This document shows positions 14,546-17,176 of a DNA stretch of 17,176 bases, one piece after another. Made by a program: the position numbers and the translations under genes. The notes beneath the pieces are model-generated. The model was not told the DNA's origin, did not search any database, and saw only the letters and a list, made by a program, of their open reading frames with translations. Numbering within the stretch: position 1 is the stretch's first letter; every line of letters starts with the position of its first letter. The DNA is from an uncultured Clostridia bacterium (GTDB lineage: Bacteria; Bacillota; Clostridia; Oscillospirales; CAG-272), in contig CAMFEL010000026.1 in assembly GCA_945949385.1 (NCBI GenBank), forward strand, positions 1 to 17,176, written 5' to 3'.

Positions 14546-15307
14546 ATGAATATAGGTGAATTTTGGGAAAATCTCAGAGAGCTGTATCCTGACAGCCTTT
14601 CCTCCGATTGGGACAATGACGGGCTTATGTGCTGCCCGGACAAAAACGCCCCCGTAAAGCGGGTGCTGTGCGCCCTTGACGCCACTATGGATGTTCTGGA
14701 ATACGCTGTCCGCGGCGGCTTTGACACGGTGCTTTCCCACCACCCTATGATATTCAGGGGGCTGAAAAGCGTAACAGAGGATTCCTTTACTGCAAAAAGA
14801 GTGATATATGCCCTTGAAAACAAGCTGTCCGTCATTTCCCTGCACACACGGCTTGACGCGGGAGCGGGACGAGTCAATGACACCCTTGCCGAGATTCTGG
14901 AACTTCGTGACATCAGGTATTTCGGAAGCCGCGAAGAGCCGCAAATCGGCAGATTGGGAAAAACGGAAAAGCAAAGCGCCGACGCTTTCGGTAAAAAAAT
15001 AAAAGAATCCCTTGCAGTACCCATCGTAGCGGCATATACCTGCAGGGATGTGGAAAATGTAGCTGTTATCGGCGGCGGAGGCAAGGACTTTATATTTGAC
15101 GCCATAGCAGCAGGCGCCGACACCCTTGTCACGGGTGAGGTAGGCTATAACGACGGCATAGACGCGGCGGAAGCGGGACTTAATGTGTTCACCGCAGGGC
15201 ATTACGGTACGGAGTTTCCCGTCTGCGAAACCCTTAGACGCCTTGCAAGGGATATGGCGGGAGCCGAAGCGGAAATATATAAAAACCTTCGAAAAAAATA
15301 CTTCTGA
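14546..15307 (+). CDS. Nif3-like dinuclear metal-centre protein (DUF34)
   Basis: A member of the widespread Nif3/YbgI family, which form toroidal hexamers with a two-metal site; described as GTP cyclohydrolase I type 2 homologues, but with no settled role. The protein has 253 residues. Candidate metal ligands are visible: His65-His66 in LSHHPMIFRGLK, Asp104 in SLHTRLDAGAGRVND, and His219 and Glu223 in AGHYGTEFP. It is the compact form: the CutA-like insertion found in many Firmicute members (about 370 residues) is absent. ATG with AGAGGT upstream, 15 nt after trmK, and a terminator after it, so it closes this transcript. Confidence 0.93.
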   Translation: MNIGEFWENLRELYPDSLSSDWDNDGLMCCPDKNAPVKRVLCALDATMDVLEYAVRGGFDTVLSHHPMIFRGLKSVTEDSFTAKRVIYALENKLSVISLHTRLDAGAGRVNDTLAEILELRDIRYFGSREEPQIGRLGKTEKQSADAFGKKIKESLAVPIVAAYTCRDVENVAVIGGGGKDFIFDAIAAGADTLVTGEVGYNDGIDAAEAGLNVFTAGHYGTEFPVCETLRRLARDMAGAEAEIYKNLRKKYF

Positions 15308-15312
15308 TTTGC

Positions 15313-15337
15313 AAAAAAGACCCCTCGGGGTCTTTTT
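15313..15337 (+). terminator. Rho-independent terminator after the nif3-like gene
   Basis: AAAAAGACCCC (15314-15324), TC, GGGGTCTTTTT (15327-15337), followed by AATTTTT. The symmetrical A- and T-runs mean it could act in both directions. Confidence 0.93.
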
Positions 15338-15351
15338 AATTTTTGGTATCC

Positions 15352-15569
15352 CGAAAACCACCTGCAAACGAGATGGTTCAAAAGAGGCTTTTGCCGATGG
15401 TTAGTCCCGCCGCAGCGGAGGCTCCCCTGTGTAAGGGGAGGCGAAAAAACCACGCCGCATTTGAGGCTGTGGGGCAAATTTGCAAATGCCGGAAGTTCGG
15501 TGGGCTCAAAGCCCCGCCGGCAGCGGCTTACATCCGCAGCGGGGACCACAGGCTTTGCCGGTGGTTTTG
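15352..15569 (+). repeat. MITE-like intergenic repeat, copy 2 (short form, about 218 bp)
   Basis: An inverted copy of 8138-8435. Its ends form imperfect terminal inverted repeats: CGAAAACCACCTGCAAA at the left and TTTGCCGGTGGTTTTG at the right, about 14 of 16 positions complementary. Inside are AGAGGCTTTTGCCGATGG, GGCTCCCCTGTGTAAGGGGAGGC (hairpin), GCCGCATTTG-GGCTGTGGGGCA and CAGCGGCTTACATCCGCAG, each shared with copy 1 with a few mismatches. It lies in the gap between the nif3 terminator and the DUF1836 promoter and encodes nothing credible. No clear target-site duplication was found by eye. Confidence 0.8.
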
Positions 15570-15619
15570 ACTAACCCACGGCTTCTGCAAATTTTTTTGC
15601 AAAATATTGTTTCCGCATA

Positions 15620-15648
15620 TTGACAATCACTTGACCGTGTGATATAAT
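15620..15648 (+). promoter_or_regulatory. Promoter of the DUF1836 gene
   Basis: Perfect consensus TTGACA (15620-15625) and TATAAT (15643-15648) with a 17-bp spacer. An inverted repeat ACTTGA-N13-TCAAGT (15629-15653) spans the spacer and -10, and ATCAC-N8-GTGAT (15626-15643) lies inside the spacer. Either could be an operator, perhaps for autoregulation by the encoded HTH protein (inference). Confidence 0.92.
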
Positions 15649-15684
15649 CAAGTAAACCGATAAAGAAAAACAGGAGGTGAAGCT

Positions 15685-16239
15685 ATGCCGGGTCATTTTC
15701 CGGGTACCGTAATCGAAACATCAAAGCTGTCAGAAGACGCCTCGCGTACCCTGTTCAACGGGATTTTCGCAGGGGGCGGCATAGCTCTGTCCCAGGTTGC
15801 GTCAATGACAGGTCTGGAGCCTCATGTCATTCAGAACTGGATAAAAAGGGGCTTCGTTACATCTCCCGTAAAGCGTACCTATTCACCGAAGCAGTTTGCC
15901 CGTATAATAATAATCAATATGCTGAGACAGACTATGCAGATAGAGCAGATAACGGGACTGCTGTCGCACATCAACGGCGTCCTCAGCGACGAAAGCGACG
16001 ATATGATAGCCGATGACGAGCTGTATCATTTGTATGTGGGAGTAGCCTCAGTGCTTGAGGAGGGAGATGTTTCCGACTCGGCAGTATCAGCCGCCTGCGA
16101 AAATGCTGCGGCAGATTACGCCGAACCTCAGCCGGGAGCGCGGCAAAAGCTATGCTCCGTGCTGCAAATAATGGCGTACGCCCATATTGCGTACGTTGCA
16201 AGTCGGCGCTCACTTGAACTGCAATCCTATCTCTGCTGA
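15685..16239 (+). CDS. DUF1836 protein with MerR-like helix-turn-helix
   Basis: A probable DNA-binding regulator of unknown target, 184 residues. The HTH-like segment is IALSQVASMTGLEPHVIQNW (33-52) followed by IKRGFV. A Tyr-Ser-Pro-Lys-Gln wing (66-70) and FARIIIINMLRQTMQIEQIT (71-90) come next, then HINGVLSDESDDMIADDELY (95-114), all characteristic of DUF1836 as I recall it. The C-terminal 60 residues are Ala-rich and helical with no recognised domain. It has a perfect AGGAGGTGA ribosome site and a perfect consensus promoter, so it should be well expressed. It lies alone between copy 2 of the repeat and the NfeD-like gene, with no terminator seen after it. Confidence 0.87.
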   Translation: MPGHFPGTVIETSKLSEDASRTLFNGIFAGGGIALSQVASMTGLEPHVIQNWIKRGFVTSPVKRTYSPKQFARIIIINMLRQTMQIEQITGLLSHINGVLSDESDDMIADDELYHLYVGVASVLEEGDVSDSAVSAACENAAADYAEPQPGARQKLCSVLQIMAYAHIAYVASRRSLELQSYLC

Positions 16240-16302
16240 AAGCGATCGAAACAACTGCTTATTTCGAAAGATTTATAATAAAATATTACGGAGGGCATTA
16301 TA

Positions 16303-17085
16303 ATGTTTACCGGTTGGTGGGACTCTCTCAGTCTCTTCTCACAGGTGCTGTGCTGTATCGCGGCTCCCGCAACGCTGATTCTGCTGGTGCAGACCGTTCT
16401 TATGCTTATCGGCATAGGGAGTCACGGCGACACCGACACCGACGGCGATACAGGAGTTGACACTCACGACGGCTTCGACACGCACGACGGATTTGACACT
16501 CACGACGGATTTGACACGCACGGCGATTTCTCCCACGACGGCTTTGACGGCCACGGAGACTTTGCACACGACGGCGCGGAGCTTGGCACCGACGCGTCGG
16601 ACGGAGATATTTACACAGACGGCTCCGGCGTCTACGGCGACAATTCCGTACAGGGCGACCGCGACCCCTCAGGCATGGGCGGGCTTCGAATCATATCGTT
16701 CAGAACGCTTGTATCATTTTTCGCAGTGTTCGGCTGGGTAGGCGTAGTGCTTGCCTCTGCCGGTATGGACAGAGTTCTGAGCCTGTTCATCGCCTTCGCC
16801 GCAGGAGCTGCGGTAATGCTGCTCATAGCATTTCTCATGCGAGCCGCCATGAAGCTGCAAAGCGACGGCACTATCGACATCCGAAGCGCGCTGGGTCAGA
16901 GCGGCACCGTATATCTGACAGTGCCGCCCAAAAGAAGCGGTGCCGGAAAGGTCAATGTCACCGTACAGGGACAGTACAGCGAGTTTAATGCCGTAACCGA
17001 TGAAGAAACTCCCCTGCCCACCGGCAGCGAGGCGCTGGTGATCGGCATAAGCGGCAAAAACACTCTGGTGGTCAGGCGAAAGTGA
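16303..17085 (+). CDS. NfeD-like membrane protein with a His/Asp/Gly-rich repeat loop
   Basis: A 260-residue membrane protein. It has an N-terminal hydrophobic helix (about 12-38), then a 75-residue acidic loop (41-115) built from DTHDGF-type hexads with eight histidines (41, 55, 61, 67, 73, 78, 84, 89), and two more membrane helices (about 133-153 and 158-180). A C-terminal beta-rich domain (about 195-260, with ALGQSGTVYLTVPP, GKVNVTVQGQYSEFNA and EALVIGISGKNTLVV) is typical of the NfeD OB-fold. NfeD-type proteins usually partner a flotillin-like protein encoded next door; the window ends too soon to see one. Start at ATG with GGAGG 7-8 nt upstream. The loop is on one side of the membrane and could bind divalent metal (inference). 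NfeD assignment is good for the C-terminus; the loop is not a feature I associate with the family. Confidence 0.8.
   Translation: MFTGWWDSLSLFSQVLCCIAAPATLILLVQTVLMLIGIGSHGDTDTDGDTGVDTHDGFDTHDGFDTHDGFDTHGDFSHDGFDGHGDFAHDGAELGTDASDGDIYTDGSGVYGDNSVQGDRDPSGMGGLRIISFRTLVSFFAVFGWVGVVLASAGMDRVLSLFIAFAAGAAVMLLIAFLMRAAMKLQSDGTIDIRSALGQSGTVYLTVPPKRSGAGKVNVTVQGQYSEFNAVTDEETPLPTGSEALVIGISGKNTLVVRRK
16459..16575 (+). repeat. In-frame 18-bp repeats encoding the DTHDGF hexads
   Basis: Three clear units of GAC-AC(T/G)-CAC-GAC-GG(C/A)-TT(C/T) at 16459-16512, then progressively degenerate copies (DTHGDF, a 15-bp SHDGF, DGHGDF, AHDGA). Differences are mostly at third codon positions, so the peptide is better conserved than the DNA. 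This points to selection on the repeat rather than a fresh expansion. Confidence 0.85.
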
Positions 17086-17121
17086 TACCCCCGCAGCCCC
17101 TGACTCGAACTGATTTACACA

Positions 17122-17176
17122 CTGCGGCAAAGCGGCATTTCCCCGCCTGCGGCAAAGCGGCATTTCCCCGCCTGCG
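17122..17176. repeat. 25-bp tandem repeat running off the right edge
   Basis: Two identical 25-bp units (17122-17146 and 17147-17171; each begins CTGCGGCAAAGCGGC and ends ATTTCCCCGC), plus the first five bases of a third. The copies are identical and adjacent with no spacers, so this is a minisatellite-type array and not CRISPR. Total length is unknown because the window ends inside it. Confidence 0.9.

Noticed and set aside
17086..17121. Possible tRNA T-arm-like sequence (ACTCGAACTG)
   Set aside because: No acceptor stem or other arms can be folded around it.
17122..17176. CRISPR array
   Set aside because: The 25-bp units are directly adjacent without spacers, and no cas gene is in the window.

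Overview
The window (17,176 bp, moderately GC-rich) looks like chromosome from an anaerobic gut-type member of the Clostridia (Firmicutes), probably near the Oscillospirales. This is inferred from gene content: a DUF1836 regulator, the trmK-nif3 pair, a small DUF1858 redox-disulfide protein, compact operons with strong AGGAGG ribosome sites, and consensus TTGACA/TATAAT promoters. No tRNA, rRNA, CRISPR array, phage gene or transposase is visible. Most of the window is housekeeping sequence; the less ordinary material lies in the intergenic regions and in a few protein oddities.

Layout. (1) 1-3440, minus strand: the 5' part of an F-type ATP synthase operon in the order atpI-like, atpB (a), atpE (c), atpF (b), atpH (delta), atpA (alpha, running off the left edge). 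It is driven by a near-consensus promoter lying directly against the first start codon. The delta subunit is only about 73 residues long and contains just the C-terminal domain. (2) 3441-4353: divergent intergenic region, then upp (uracil salvage) with its own promoter and terminator. (3) 4380-8049, plus strand: an RluA-family pseudouridine synthase, an apolipoprotein N-acyltransferase (lnt) and a second RluA-family pseudouridine synthase, tightly spaced. (4) 8050-8465: intergenic region holding a non-coding, MITE-like repeat of about 298 bp. (5) 8466-9596: a DUF3810 membrane metallopeptidase-like protein. (6) 9597-11513: murA behind a hairpin-rich leader of about 147 nt, followed by a DUF1858 protein and a terminator. 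(7) 11621-15337: a GH36 alpha-galactosidase with its own promoter, then trmK and nif3 and a terminator. (8) 15352-15569: a second copy of the MITE-like repeat in the opposite orientation, lacking an internal ~80 bp segment present in the first. (9) 15685-17085: a DUF1836 regulator and an NfeD-like membrane protein with a His/Asp-rich repeated loop. The window ends inside a 25-bp tandem repeat.

How the parts relate: the genes cover energy conversion (F-ATPase), pyrimidine salvage, RNA modification (two pseudouridine synthases, TrmK), envelope building (Lnt, MurA, NfeD) and sugar use (alpha-galactosidase). Apart from the atp operon and the trmK-nif3 pair, I see no single pathway linking them and no obvious defence or mobile gene system. 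The items I consider most worth checking are the minimal delta subunit, the inverted pair of MITE-like repeats, the structured murA leader with a perfect 10-bp palindrome at its predicted transcription start, the probable leaderless start of the atp operon, and the His/Asp-repeat loop of the NfeD-like protein.
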